Source: Robertkochia solimangrovi (lineage in GTDB: Bacteria > Bacteroidota > Bacteroidia > Flavobacteriales > Flavobacteriaceae). From it: a DNA stretch of 64,000 nucleotides. The translations under genes were made by a program, and so were the position numbers. How positions within the stretch are numbered: the stretch's first letter is position 1; every line of letters begins with the position of its first letter. The notes below the pieces were generated by a model. The model searched no databases and was not told where the DNA came from. It saw nothing but the letters and a program-made list of their open reading frames with translations. The stretch covers positions 186,001-250,000 of the forward strand of contig NZ_QKWN01000007.1 of assembly GCF_007279655.1 (NCBI RefSeq). Reading direction: 5' to 3'. Below, piece by piece: positions 43,796 to 51,601 of this stretch.

Positions 43796-44572
43796 TTATA
43801 ATTCAAGTGCTTTTTTCACATCGAGATGTGCCACTGAATCAATGATCATTTCAGGCTTGAAAGCATAATCCTTCAGATCTTCGGGTTTTGAAACTCCAGA
43901 CAGGGTTAGAATCGTTGAATACCCTAACTGCACTCCACCGAGAATATCGGTATCCATAGTATCTCCGATAATAATGGTCTCACGTGCTTCCAGTCCGAGA
44001 TATTTGCGAGCAGATCTCATCATGACCGGACTTGGCTTTCCAACAGAAAACGCCTTTTTGCCCGTGGCTTCTTCGATCATGGCAACCACGGCTTTGATAC
44101 CGAGGTTGGACCATCCTTTTTTCTTAGGTGAAGGGTCAAGATTGGTAGCGATAAACTTTGATCCTGAAAGGATCATATCAACCGCAGTGTTCACCATTTC
44201 CAGCGTAAAGTTCCTTCCTTCTCCTACTACTACAAAATCAGGGCTGTGATTCACCATAGTGTATCCATGCTGATGCAAACTGGTAATTAGTCCGCCTTCT
44301 CCCAGTACATAGGCGGTACCATTCGGATTCATAAAGGATAGAAACCAGGCTGTCGCCATAGCACTTGTATAAACATTCTCCTCTTTGATCTTGATACCCA
44401 TCTTCGCCACCTTATTCACGGCATCAAGTGGTGTGCGTTGACTGTTATTGGTCATGAACAAAAAGGGAATCTTTTCCTTTTGAAGGGTATGGATGAATTT
44501 ATCAGCACCCGGGATCATATCATCTCCCGAATAGATCACTCCGTCCATATCTATTAAAAATCCTTTTTTCAT
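43796..44572 (-). CDS. HAD-IIA family phosphatase (NagD-like)
   Basis: A 258-residue HAD hydrolase. Motif I is LIDMDGVIY with nucleophile Asp8 and acid/base Asp10; motif II FMTNNSQRT; the C2A cap domain lies between ~80 and 180; motif III and IV are seen as VGKPSPVMM and IIGDTMDTDI. NagD-type enzymes dephosphorylate nucleotides and sugar phosphates. The gene upstream of the sugar porter might link it to sugar-phosphate stress, but a 211-nt gap separates them. Confidence 0.92.
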   Translation of the reverse strand: MKKGFLIDMDGVIYSGDDMIPGADKFIHTLQKEKIPFLFMTNNSQRTPLDAVNKVAKMGIKIKEENVYTSAMATAWFLSFMNPNGTAYVLGEGGLITSLHQHGYTMVNHSPDFVVVGEGRNFTLEMVNTAVDMILSGSKFIATNLDPSPKKKGWSNLGIKAVVAMIEEATGKKAFSVGKPSPVMMRSARKYLGLEARETIIIGDTMDTDILGGVQLGYSTILTLSGVSKPEDLKDYAFKPEMIIDSVAHLDVKKALEL

Positions 44573-44717
44573 TAAAATCCTTTTTTCTGTTAACTTTATA
44601 CAATTTTGCGGCTAAGTTACGATATAATATGTACAGCCGTTGTAAAGTTCAGACACTAAAAACGTCGAAATAACAAACATTTAATTTTAATCACCGGAAA
44701 CTGAAAAATCTACAACC

Positions 44718-45053
44718 ATGAGCAATAATTATTATGATCCTTCTGATTTACGAAAATTTTCCAGCATCACTGAATGGAGTGAAGAACTCGGAAATAAGTT
44801 CTTTGAATACTATGGAAAGGTTTTTGAAGAAGGTGCACTGACAGCAAGAGAAAAATCACTAATCGCTCTGGCAGTGGCACATGTGGTAAAATGTCCGTAT
44901 TGTATCGATGCTTATACTAAAGATGGCATGCAAAGAGGAATTACCAAAGAAGAGATGATGGAAGCCGTACATGCCGGCGCTGCAATTGAAAGCGGCGCAA
45001 CCCTGGTTCACGGAGTTCAAATGATGAATAAGTACAATAAACTATCGATGTAA
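44718..45053 (+). CDS. CMD/AhpD-like protein of the arsenosugar gene block
   Basis: A 111-residue carboxymuconolactone decarboxylase-like protein. It has the peroxidase-like CxxC motif KCPYC (Cys59, Cys62) followed by an AHVVKCPYCIDAYTKDG helix, typical of AhpD-like disulfide reductases. It lies 6 nt ahead of arsS, and proteins of this kind are named in protein databases as arsenosugar-biosynthesis-associated peroxidase-like. It may handle thiol or arsenic redox chemistry; direct evidence is lacking. It is the first gene of the four-gene operon. Confidence 0.85.
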   Translation: MSNNYYDPSDLRKFSSITEWSEELGNKFFEYYGKVFEEGALTAREKSLIALAVAHVVKCPYCIDAYTKDGMQRGITKEEMMEAVHAGAAIESGATLVHGVQMMNKYNKLSM

Positions 45054-45059
45054 TCACGA

Positions 45060-46118
45060 ATGTCAGTAACACAATCTTTAAAAAAAAGAAACAATAAATT
45101 ATCAGAAACGGCAAATCAGCTTGAATTGCTTTCAGGAGGTATTTTTACAAATGGGGAACTTCCTACCTTTAGAAAGAAGCTGGAATCCCATGGTAGCTTC
45201 CCTCTAAAACCTAAGCAACTTGAGATTCTGCAGATCAATGTAGGCTATATGTGTAATCAGGTCTGCGAACACTGCCATGTTGATGCTGGTCCGGACCGGA
45301 AAGAAATCATGACACGCGAAACCATGGAAATGTGCCTTGAAGTCATAAAATCGACAGGCGCCCATACGCTGGATCTGACCGGAGGTGCTCCTGAAATGAA
45401 TCCTGATTTCCGTTGGTTTGTGGAACAAGCGTCTGCTATTGGAGTAAAAGACCTCATTGTACGCAGTAATCTTACGATTATACTGGCAAATAAAAAGTAT
45501 CACGATCTTCCTGATTTCTTCAAGGAACATAATATACATGTGGTTTCTTCCCTTCCGCACTGGACCAAAGACCGAACCGATAAACAACGAGGCGAAGGGG
45601 TCTTCGACAAATCTATAGAAGCTTTGAAACTTTTGAATCATGTCGGATATGGTGATCCGGAAAGCGGGTTGATCCTCGATCTGGTTTATAATCCTTCCGG
45701 TGCGTTTTTACCCTCAGACCAGAAAGCTATGGAACAGGATTTCAAAAAAATTCTGGCTGAAAAGTTCGGGGTGCATTTCAATAACCTGTTTGCACTTACG
45801 AATCTTCCGATATCGAGGTTTCTTGATTTTCTGATCGCTTCAGAAAACTATGAAGATTATATGTATGCGCTGGTAGACGCCTATAATCCGGCAGCAACTG
45901 AGCATGTGATGTGCACAAACACACTATCTGTTGGATGGGATGGCTCCCTTTACGATTGTGATTTCAACCAAATGCTCGACCTTAAGGTCAAAGCGCCCAT
46001 AACCCATATCCGTGATTACAATGAAGCGATATTGCAGAATCGGGAAATAATTATCTCACAGCATTGCTTCGGATGTACCGCCGGTGCAGGAAGCAGTTGC
46101 CAGGGATCAGTAACTTAA
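45060..46118 (+). CDS. arsS: Arsenosugar biosynthesis radical SAM protein ArsS
   Basis: A 352-residue radical-SAM protein with cluster motif CNQVCEHC (Cys65, Cys69, Cys72), preceded by LQINVGYMC. Its C-terminal domain ends QHCFGCTAGAGSSCQGSVT (Cys336, Cys339, Cys347), the Cys-rich tail that defines the ArsS/rSAM-SeCys family; no in-frame TGA is used, so this version is the Cys form. In cyanobacteria ArsS transfers 5'-deoxyadenosyl to dimethylarsenic on the way to arsenosugars. The partner methyltransferase ArsM is not in this window. Confidence 0.92.
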   Translation: MSVTQSLKKRNNKLSETANQLELLSGGIFTNGELPTFRKKLESHGSFPLKPKQLEILQINVGYMCNQVCEHCHVDAGPDRKEIMTRETMEMCLEVIKSTGAHTLDLTGGAPEMNPDFRWFVEQASAIGVKDLIVRSNLTIILANKKYHDLPDFFKEHNIHVVSSLPHWTKDRTDKQRGEGVFDKSIEALKLLNHVGYGDPESGLILDLVYNPSGAFLPSDQKAMEQDFKKILAEKFGVHFNNLFALTNLPISRFLDFLIASENYEDYMYALVDAYNPAATEHVMCTNTLSVGWDGSLYDCDFNQMLDLKVKAPITHIRDYNEAILQNREIIISQHCFGCTAGAGSSCQGSVT

Positions 46119-46127
46119 GCTCGGAAA

Positions 46128-46733
46128 ATGAACAAACGTTTACTGATGATTTTCGTTCGCAATCCGGAATATGGAAAGGTAAAATCCCGAATTGCCCGGG
46201 ACACCGGGCCCGATATTGCGCTGAAAATTTATAATCGACTACTGGAATACACCAGGCAAACAACCATTCAACTGCCGGTCACGAAAGAGATCCATTATTC
46301 AGAACACGTTGCATCCCCGGACCTTTGGAACGAGCGCCTGTTCCATAAAACCATCCAACAGGGAGAAGATCTGGGAATACGAATGGAGCATGCATTTCGG
46401 GATGCTTTCGAAAGAGGATTCCGTGAAGTGATCCTTATCGGATCTGACTGCTATGAACTTACGGAACAAATCTTGACAGACGCTTTTGAAAAACTAAGCA
46501 AACATGATATATGTATCGGACCGGCAAAAGACGGTGGCTATTATCTCATCGGACTTAAGCAGGTTCCGAATGGAATATTTAAAAATAAAATCTGGGGTGA
46601 GTCTAAGGTTTTATCAGACACATTAAAGGATTTAGATTCTTATGATGTAGCTTTGTTAAAGGAACTGAATGATATAGATACGATCGAAGATGTACGCTCT
46701 CATCCAGATCTGAAACTTTATTTAAATCGATAA
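46128..46733 (+). CDS. TIGR04282-family (DUF2064) nucleotidyl/glycosyltransferase
   Basis: A 201-residue protein of the CofC/MobA-like fold. The N terminus reads LLMIFVRNPEYGKVKSRIAR, with a basic loop typical of DUF2064, and the GSDCYELTEQI and GPAKDGGYYLIGLK segments match the family. Members are called arsenosugar biosynthesis glycosyltransferases on the basis of gene neighbourhood. It starts 9 nt after arsS and ends 2 nt before the PNP gene, so it is part of the same operon. A role in attaching the sugar to an aglycone is inference. Confidence 0.85.
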   Translation: MNKRLLMIFVRNPEYGKVKSRIARDTGPDIALKIYNRLLEYTRQTTIQLPVTKEIHYSEHVASPDLWNERLFHKTIQQGEDLGIRMEHAFRDAFERGFREVILIGSDCYELTEQILTDAFEKLSKHDICIGPAKDGGYYLIGLKQVPNGIFKNKIWGESKVLSDTLKDLDSYDVALLKELNDIDTIEDVRSHPDLKLYLNR

Positions 46734-46735
46734 TT

Positions 46736-47548
46736 ATGATCAATGCACTGAAGGAAACAACAGCGTATTTAAAGAACAAAGGATTTGAAGATCCTGAAAT
46801 AGGGATCGTACTGGGTACCGGACTCGGTAAAATCGTTGATGATATTGAAAATCAAATAGTAGCACATTACAATCATATCCCTCATTTTCCGCTGGCAACG
46901 GTTGAGTTTCACAAGGGAAAACTGATCTATGGTGATCTCTATGGAAAAAAGGTAGTGGTGATGCAGGGTCGTTTTCATCATTATGAAGGATATGATTTTA
47001 TCGACATCACCTATCCGATACGGGCAATGGAAGCTTTGGGCATAAAAAAATTACTCGTTTCGAATGCTGCCGGTGCCATCAACCTGGAATTCAAAAGAGG
47101 AGAATTAATGCTGATCGAAGACCATATTAACCTTCAGGGAGGGTCCCCGCTGGCATTTAAGGAAGTATCTGCCTTCGGAGAAAGATTTGTCGACATGAGT
47201 GACCCTTATGACAAGGAGATGTGCGATCAGGCGAAGGCTATCGCAAAGGAACACAATCTTCCGATGAATACAGGAGTGTATGCCTCTGTGGTTGGGCCGC
47301 AACTCGAAACCAAAGCAGAATATCGATATCTGAAGATCATCGGTGCCGATGCTGTAGGCATGAGCACCGTACCGGAAGTGATTGTTGCAAACCATCTCAA
47401 ACTACCGGTATTTGCCATCAGCGTACTGACGGATGAATGTGATCCCGATAATCTGAAACCGGTAAACGTACAGGAGATCATTGAAGTTGCCGGCAAGGCT
47501 GAACCGATCATGATCAAACTGTTCAGGGAGCTCATACAACTCCAATAG
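46736..47548 (+). CDS. Purine-nucleoside phosphorylase
   Basis: A 270-residue trimeric-type PNP that cleaves purine nucleosides with phosphate. Characteristic segments: IGIVLGTGLGKI (phosphate loop), GRFHHYEGY, VSNAAGAINLEF, and GVYASVVGPQLETKAEYRYLKIIGADAVGMSTVPE for the active site. It follows the TIGR04282 gene by 2 nt. In an arsenosugar context it could remove adenine from the dimethylarsinoyl-deoxyadenosine intermediate, leaving the arsenoribose; general purine salvage is the alternative. Confidence 0.93.
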   Translation: MINALKETTAYLKNKGFEDPEIGIVLGTGLGKIVDDIENQIVAHYNHIPHFPLATVEFHKGKLIYGDLYGKKVVVMQGRFHHYEGYDFIDITYPIRAMEALGIKKLLVSNAAGAINLEFKRGELMLIEDHINLQGGSPLAFKEVSAFGERFVDMSDPYDKEMCDQAKAIAKEHNLPMNTGVYASVVGPQLETKAEYRYLKIIGADAVGMSTVPEVIVANHLKLPVFAISVLTDECDPDNLKPVNVQEIIEVAGKAEPIMIKLFRELIQLQ

Positions 47549-47582
47549 TCGGCTTTCCTTTTGAATCAGGAATAAACATAAA

Positions 47583-48473
47583 ATGGAAAAGTATTTTGAA
47601 ATATTTAAAAACTCCTATTCGGGTTATTTCAATTACCTGATCAGTGAGATCACCACCTTCCACTGGAGTAATTATTTCTATGGATTGATCGTGATATCAT
47701 TACTGGTATGGGGTCTGGAGATACTTTTTCCATGGCGCAAAGATCAAAAGATCTTCCGAAAAGACTTCTTTCTGGACACTTTCTACATGTTCTTTAATTT
47801 TTTCCTGTTGAATCTGATTGTACTCATCATGCTGTCAAATACTGCAGCTCAGATCTTTGATGATTTCCTCGGGTTGTTCGGCCTAAAACTGGATGATTTA
47901 CAACTTCTGGACATCGGCAGTCTGCCCTACGGACTCGGACTGCTGGTTTTCTTTCTCATCTCTGATTTCGTACAATGGAACACCCATCGATTATTACACA
48001 GAGTACCTTGGTTATGGAACTTTCATAAAGTACATCATTCGGTAAAGGAAATGGGATTTGCTGCACACTTGCGTTACCATTGGATGGAACCTGTTGTCTA
48101 CAAATCGATGCTCTATCTGCCCATCGCCATCATCGGAGGTTTTGAAGCAAATGATGTTGCCCTAATTCATTTCTTCAATATTACCATCGGTCATCTAAAT
48201 CATGCAAACCTGGGCTGGGATTATGGCCCTTTAAAATATATACTCAATAACCCTAAGATGCATATCTGGCATCACAGTCGGAAGTTGCCGAACCGGTACG
48301 GAGTCAATTTTGGAATCACACTGAGTCTTTGGGATTATCTTTTCAGAACCAACCACATACCTTATAACGGACGTGATATTGAACTTGGCTTTGAAGGTGA
48401 CGAGGAGTTTCCGGTAGATTTTGTAGGCCAGGAACTATATCCTGCGGATATCGGACACAATCCAAAAGATTAG
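47583..48473 (+). CDS. Sterol desaturase/fatty acid hydroxylase-family membrane protein
   Basis: A 296-residue protein with about five membrane helices and the di-iron histidine clusters of the family: THRLLHRVPWLWNFHKVHHS near residues 140-160, the middle HLNHANLG region, and MHIWHHSRKLPNRYG near 230. Members hydroxylate or desaturate lipids in the membrane. It begins 34 nt downstream of the PNP gene and may be the last gene of that operon. A link to an arsenic-containing lipid is tempting but unsupported. Its substrate is unknown. Confidence 0.88.
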   Translation: MEKYFEIFKNSYSGYFNYLISEITTFHWSNYFYGLIVISLLVWGLEILFPWRKDQKIFRKDFFLDTFYMFFNFFLLNLIVLIMLSNTAAQIFDDFLGLFGLKLDDLQLLDIGSLPYGLGLLVFFLISDFVQWNTHRLLHRVPWLWNFHKVHHSVKEMGFAAHLRYHWMEPVVYKSMLYLPIAIIGGFEANDVALIHFFNITIGHLNHANLGWDYGPLKYILNNPKMHIWHHSRKLPNRYGVNFGITLSLWDYLFRTNHIPYNGRDIELGFEGDEEFPVDFVGQELYPADIGHNPKD

Positions 48474-48528
48474 CTTTAACCCGACCTAAAGTTAGCTGAG
48501 AATATGGCTGATCTAAATCCAAAATATT

Positions 48529-48536
48529 TATATTTG
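48529..48536 (+). promoter_or_regulatory. -7 promoter box upstream of clpP
   Basis: TATATTTG, a perfect -7 box 22 nt before the ATG at 48559. No TTG at the standard distance; the short leader would be about 15 nt. Confidence 0.55.
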
Positions 48537-48558
48537 ATAAGTTTAAAATTTCAAAGGA

Positions 48559-49101
48559 ATGGCGAGTAATAAAATTCAGGATAAAATTGATGCTACCTTG
48601 CTTGAAGAACGCAAGGTATTTTTATGGGGACAGGTAGATGATAAATCGGCGAAACATGTGATCGACCGCCTTCTCTATCTCGACGCATTGAGTAACAAAG
48701 AGATCAAACTGATCATAAACAGTCCGGGCGGCTATGTTACTTCCGGATTTGCGATCCATGACACCATGAAATCATTAAAAAGTCCTGTGTCTACGATTTG
48801 TACAGGATTGGCTGCATCGATGGGTTCTATTCTGCTCTCAGCCGGTGAAAAAGGGAAGCGATTTATTTACCCTTATGCACGTGTCATGATCCACCAACCC
48901 AGTGGGGGTGCTCAGGGTCAGGCTTCTAATATTGAGATCCAGGCGAGAGAGATCATCAAAACTAAAGAAATCGGCGCTAAAATTCTTGCCGATAATTGTG
49001 GTCAGACCGTTGAAAAGATCATGAAGGATTTCAACCGTGATTACTGGATGGATGCTGAGGAATCTTTAGAATACGGAATCGTTGACGGAATATTAAAATA
49101 G
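48559..49101 (+). CDS. clpP: ClpP-family serine protease subunit
   Basis: A 180-residue ClpP-fold protein with the catalytic triad in order: Ser87 (GLAASMGS), His112 (MIHQPSGG) and Asp161 (NRDYWMDAEES). The oxyanion segment SPGGYVTSG is intact. ClpP forms double heptamers that degrade proteins delivered by ClpX or other AAA+ partners. No clpX or trigger-factor gene lies beside it, and it lacks the usual ~20-residue N-terminal prosegment, so it may be a second ClpP paralogue with its own promoter rather than the main one. Confidence 0.92.
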   Translation: MASNKIQDKIDATLLEERKVFLWGQVDDKSAKHVIDRLLYLDALSNKEIKLIINSPGGYVTSGFAIHDTMKSLKSPVSTICTGLAASMGSILLSAGEKGKRFIYPYARVMIHQPSGGAQGQASNIEIQAREIIKTKEIGAKILADNCGQTVEKIMKDFNRDYWMDAEESLEYGIVDGILK

Positions 49102-49126
49102 TAGCATTCCGGCTATTCATAAAATC

Positions 49127-49155
49127 AAAGGTGGGCAACAGCTCACCTTTTTTTA
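49127..49155. terminator. Terminator between clpP and the GH113-like gene
   Basis: The stem AAAGGTGGGC (49127-49136), AACA loop, GCTCACCTTT (49141-49150), with one G-T wobble, followed by Ts. It overlaps the 3' end of the convergent gene and could act in both directions. Confidence 0.75.
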
Positions 49156-50159
49156 TACAATGATTTTATCACCATTTCAGCAGGCTTGTTCTGTACGGTA
49201 AATCGATTGTCTGCAAGTCCGCCGACACGGCTGCGATCCGGAAACCATTTCCACAGGAATCCACCGGCAAACCAGTTTTCATTCCAGAACGATTCATGTA
49301 TAGCCTCTAAAGCCACCGATTGAGCGGTATGATTGACCCTTCCGGTAATGCGTTTCGCGTACCAGGGTTCCCGGGTTGAATGATCCATACTGCGATAACC
49401 ATATTCGGTAAACAAAACCGGTTTCTCCTCTTTATAGCTCAGATGCTTCAATTTTTTCTTATAATTCTTCCAGGAATCGAACAATTCCTCCTTTAACGGA
49501 GTTTGATTCTGTGATAATGGATAATATGCATTCACACCGATATAATCGAGATCTTCCCAGAAATCCACAGACTCAAAACTGTCCCAATTCTCCGCATAGG
49601 TAATCTTTCCTGAATACAGTACTCTCACGGAGGCGATCAGCGTTTTAAAATACTCACTACGCTGCACAGCAAACTTATTCAATTCGTTCCCGATACAGAA
49701 GACTTCTACTCCTTCATCTTCCGCCACTCTAGCAAAATCGAGAATGTATTTGGTATATTCATCTTCCAGTTTTTGCCAGGCCTTTTCAGAATCCGGCTCC
49801 ATATCTCCGGTAAAAATTCCATGCTGCACCCATACATGAGGCTTCAACATGACCTTGAGACCGCCCTTCTTTAAACACTGAATATATTGTCGAATCCCTA
49901 TTTTTCGTTCCCCGAACCATTGGCGGTTGGTATCATAGTATACCTGAGGATCTTTCACATCTGCAATAAAAGCATAAGGCATCACCGCTACATAATTAGC
50001 GTTGATATTCTTTATATCAAGGGCTTGCTGATCTGCCAGTGAATCACGCGTCGATACAAGACTGATACCATTCATCTTCTCTTCTATCCTGAATTCAGGA
50101 GTACAACCAAAAACGAAGCAGCAAATCAAAAAAACCACGCTCAATAACCTGAGGTACAT
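49143..50159 (-). CDS. GH113-like glycoside hydrolase lipoprotein
   Basis: A ~338-residue exported protein. From ATG 50159 it starts with a hydrophobic signal and lipobox VFGC, so it is a lipoprotein; an in-frame upstream ATG would add 14 polar residues before the signal. The mature chain is a TIM barrel with the acid/base Glu in FCIGNELNKF and the nucleophile Glu in LFTEYGYRS, matching clan GH-A and best resembling the GH113-type beta-mannanase/glycosidase family. It stands alone, convergent with clpP. Its substrate is unknown; a mannan-like or cell-surface glycan is likely. Confidence 0.8.
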   Translation of the reverse strand: MYLRLLSVVFLICCFVFGCTPEFRIEEKMNGISLVSTRDSLADQQALDIKNINANYVAVMPYAFIADVKDPQVYYDTNRQWFGERKIGIRQYIQCLKKGGLKVMLKPHVWVQHGIFTGDMEPDSEKAWQKLEDEYTKYILDFARVAEDEGVEVFCIGNELNKFAVQRSEYFKTLIASVRVLYSGKITYAENWDSFESVDFWEDLDYIGVNAYYPLSQNQTPLKEELFDSWKNYKKKLKHLSYKEEKPVLFTEYGYRSMDHSTREPWYAKRITGRVNHTAQSVALEAIHESFWNENWFAGGFLWKWFPDRSRVGGLADNRFTVQNKPAEMVIKSLYKKR

Positions 50160-50298
50160 ATATCTGAAATTTAGCCAGTTAATATAATGAATTCCGAACA
50201 ATTCCTATCCTATTAATTTATCGGTGTCTTCTAAATTATGGTCTTGATTTAAGTTCTTATCTTGTGGTTCGACAAAAAGAAGCAACCTCTACCCGCAA

Positions 50299-51600
50299 AT
50301 GAAACATATCGTTATCATAGGCAATGGCATAGCCGGTATAACCGCAGCCAGACATATCAGAAAACGAAGTGACAACCGCATTTCGGTTATCTCTTCCGAA
50401 AATAAATACTTCTTTTCAAGAACAGCATTGATGTATGTCTATATGGGGCATATGAAGTTCGAACATACGCAACCCTATGAAAACAACTTTTGGGAATCTA
50501 ACAGGATAGAATTAGTAGAGGATCATGTCAACTCAGTGACTCCTTCTGAAAACAAACTAGTGCTTCGTAAAGGAAAAAGTCTGGATTACGATGTGCTGAT
50601 CATAGCAACAGGATCTAAACCCAATCGGTTCGGCTGGCCCGGTCAGAACCTGAAAGGGGTTCAGGGACTTTATTCAAAACAGGACCTCGAACTGCTGGAG
50701 AAAAATGCCCCTAACGCAAAAGTTTGTAAACATGCCGTGATCACCGGCGGTGGACTAATCGGCATTGAACTTGCAGAAATGCTGCATTCAAGAAAGATCC
50801 CCGTTACCTTTCTGGTGCGTGAAAGCGGATTCTGGAGAAATGTTCTTCCCAAACCGGAATCGGAGATGATTAACAGACATATCCGTAAACACGGTATCGA
50901 TCTGCGACTAAATACGGAATTGAGTTCGATAACCGGCGACGAGAACTCATGTGTCGCTTCTGTAATTACCAATCACGAGGAAAGAATACCTTGTGATCTT
51001 GTAGGGCTAACTGCTGGTGTTTCCCCGTCCATAGAATTTCTAAAGGATTCAGGTATTGAAACTAACAAAGGTATATTGGTGGATAGCCACCTCAGAACAA
51101 CTATTGAAAACATATTTGCTATCGGTGATTGTGCGGAACTCAGAGAACCACTCCCTCACCGAAAAGCCGTGGAAGCCGTTTGGTATGCCGGAAGAATGAT
51201 GGGTGAAACCGTTGCCTGTACCGTGTGTGACCAACCCGTTGCATACCGGCCCGGTCATTGGTTCAATTCGGCTAAGTTCTTTGATATTGAATACCAGACC
51301 TATGGAAAGATCCACGCGGAGAAGACCGCTCAGGAAGAACAGCTTTACTGGGAATCGGAAGATGGCAATAAATGTATTCGCATAGCTTTCGAAAAAGAAA
51401 CCGGTGTCTTTATCGGAATGCATGCTCTAGGGGTACGCCTAAGTCATATGACCATAGACCGATGGCTTACCGAAAAACTGATGATCAACGATCTGCTACC
51501 ACAACTGGAAAAGGCAGCCTTCGATCCGGAGTTGTTTGATAAATCTCTGAAAAAGGCCAAAGCACATTTTCAGCAAAAAATGATAAAACTCCAATTCTGA
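50299..51600 (+). CDS. FAD-dependent pyridine nucleotide-disulfide oxidoreductase
   Basis: A 433-residue flavoprotein with two Rossmann motifs: IGNGIAGITAARHI at the N terminus for FAD and ITGGGLIGIELAEML near residue 150 for NAD(P)H, plus the FAD ribityl motif AIGDCAEL near 275. It is of the NirB/rubredoxin-reductase type, without a redox-active CxxxxC of disulfide reductases. The C-terminal ~130 residues are less conserved. It is the first gene of an operon: the next gene begins 1 nt after its stop. It is likely the NAD(P)H-side partner of the following iron-sulfur protein. Confidence 0.88.
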   Translation: MKHIVIIGNGIAGITAARHIRKRSDNRISVISSENKYFFSRTALMYVYMGHMKFEHTQPYENNFWESNRIELVEDHVNSVTPSENKLVLRKGKSLDYDVLIIATGSKPNRFGWPGQNLKGVQGLYSKQDLELLEKNAPNAKVCKHAVITGGGLIGIELAEMLHSRKIPVTFLVRESGFWRNVLPKPESEMINRHIRKHGIDLRLNTELSSITGDENSCVASVITNHEERIPCDLVGLTAGVSPSIEFLKDSGIETNKGILVDSHLRTTIENIFAIGDCAELREPLPHRKAVEAVWYAGRMMGETVACTVCDQPVAYRPGHWFNSAKFFDIEYQTYGKIHAEKTAQEEQLYWESEDGNKCIRIAFEKETGVFIGMHALGVRLSHMTIDRWLTEKLMINDLLPQLEKAAFDPELFDKSLKKAKAHFQQKMIKLQF

Positions 51601-51601
51601 A

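Noticed and set aside
45204-45641. 145-residue minus-strand frame
   Set aside because: Antisense to arsS, whose cluster motifs fix the coding strand.
45060-46118. Selenocysteine form of ArsS
   Set aside because: No in-frame TGA; the C-terminal motif uses only cysteines.
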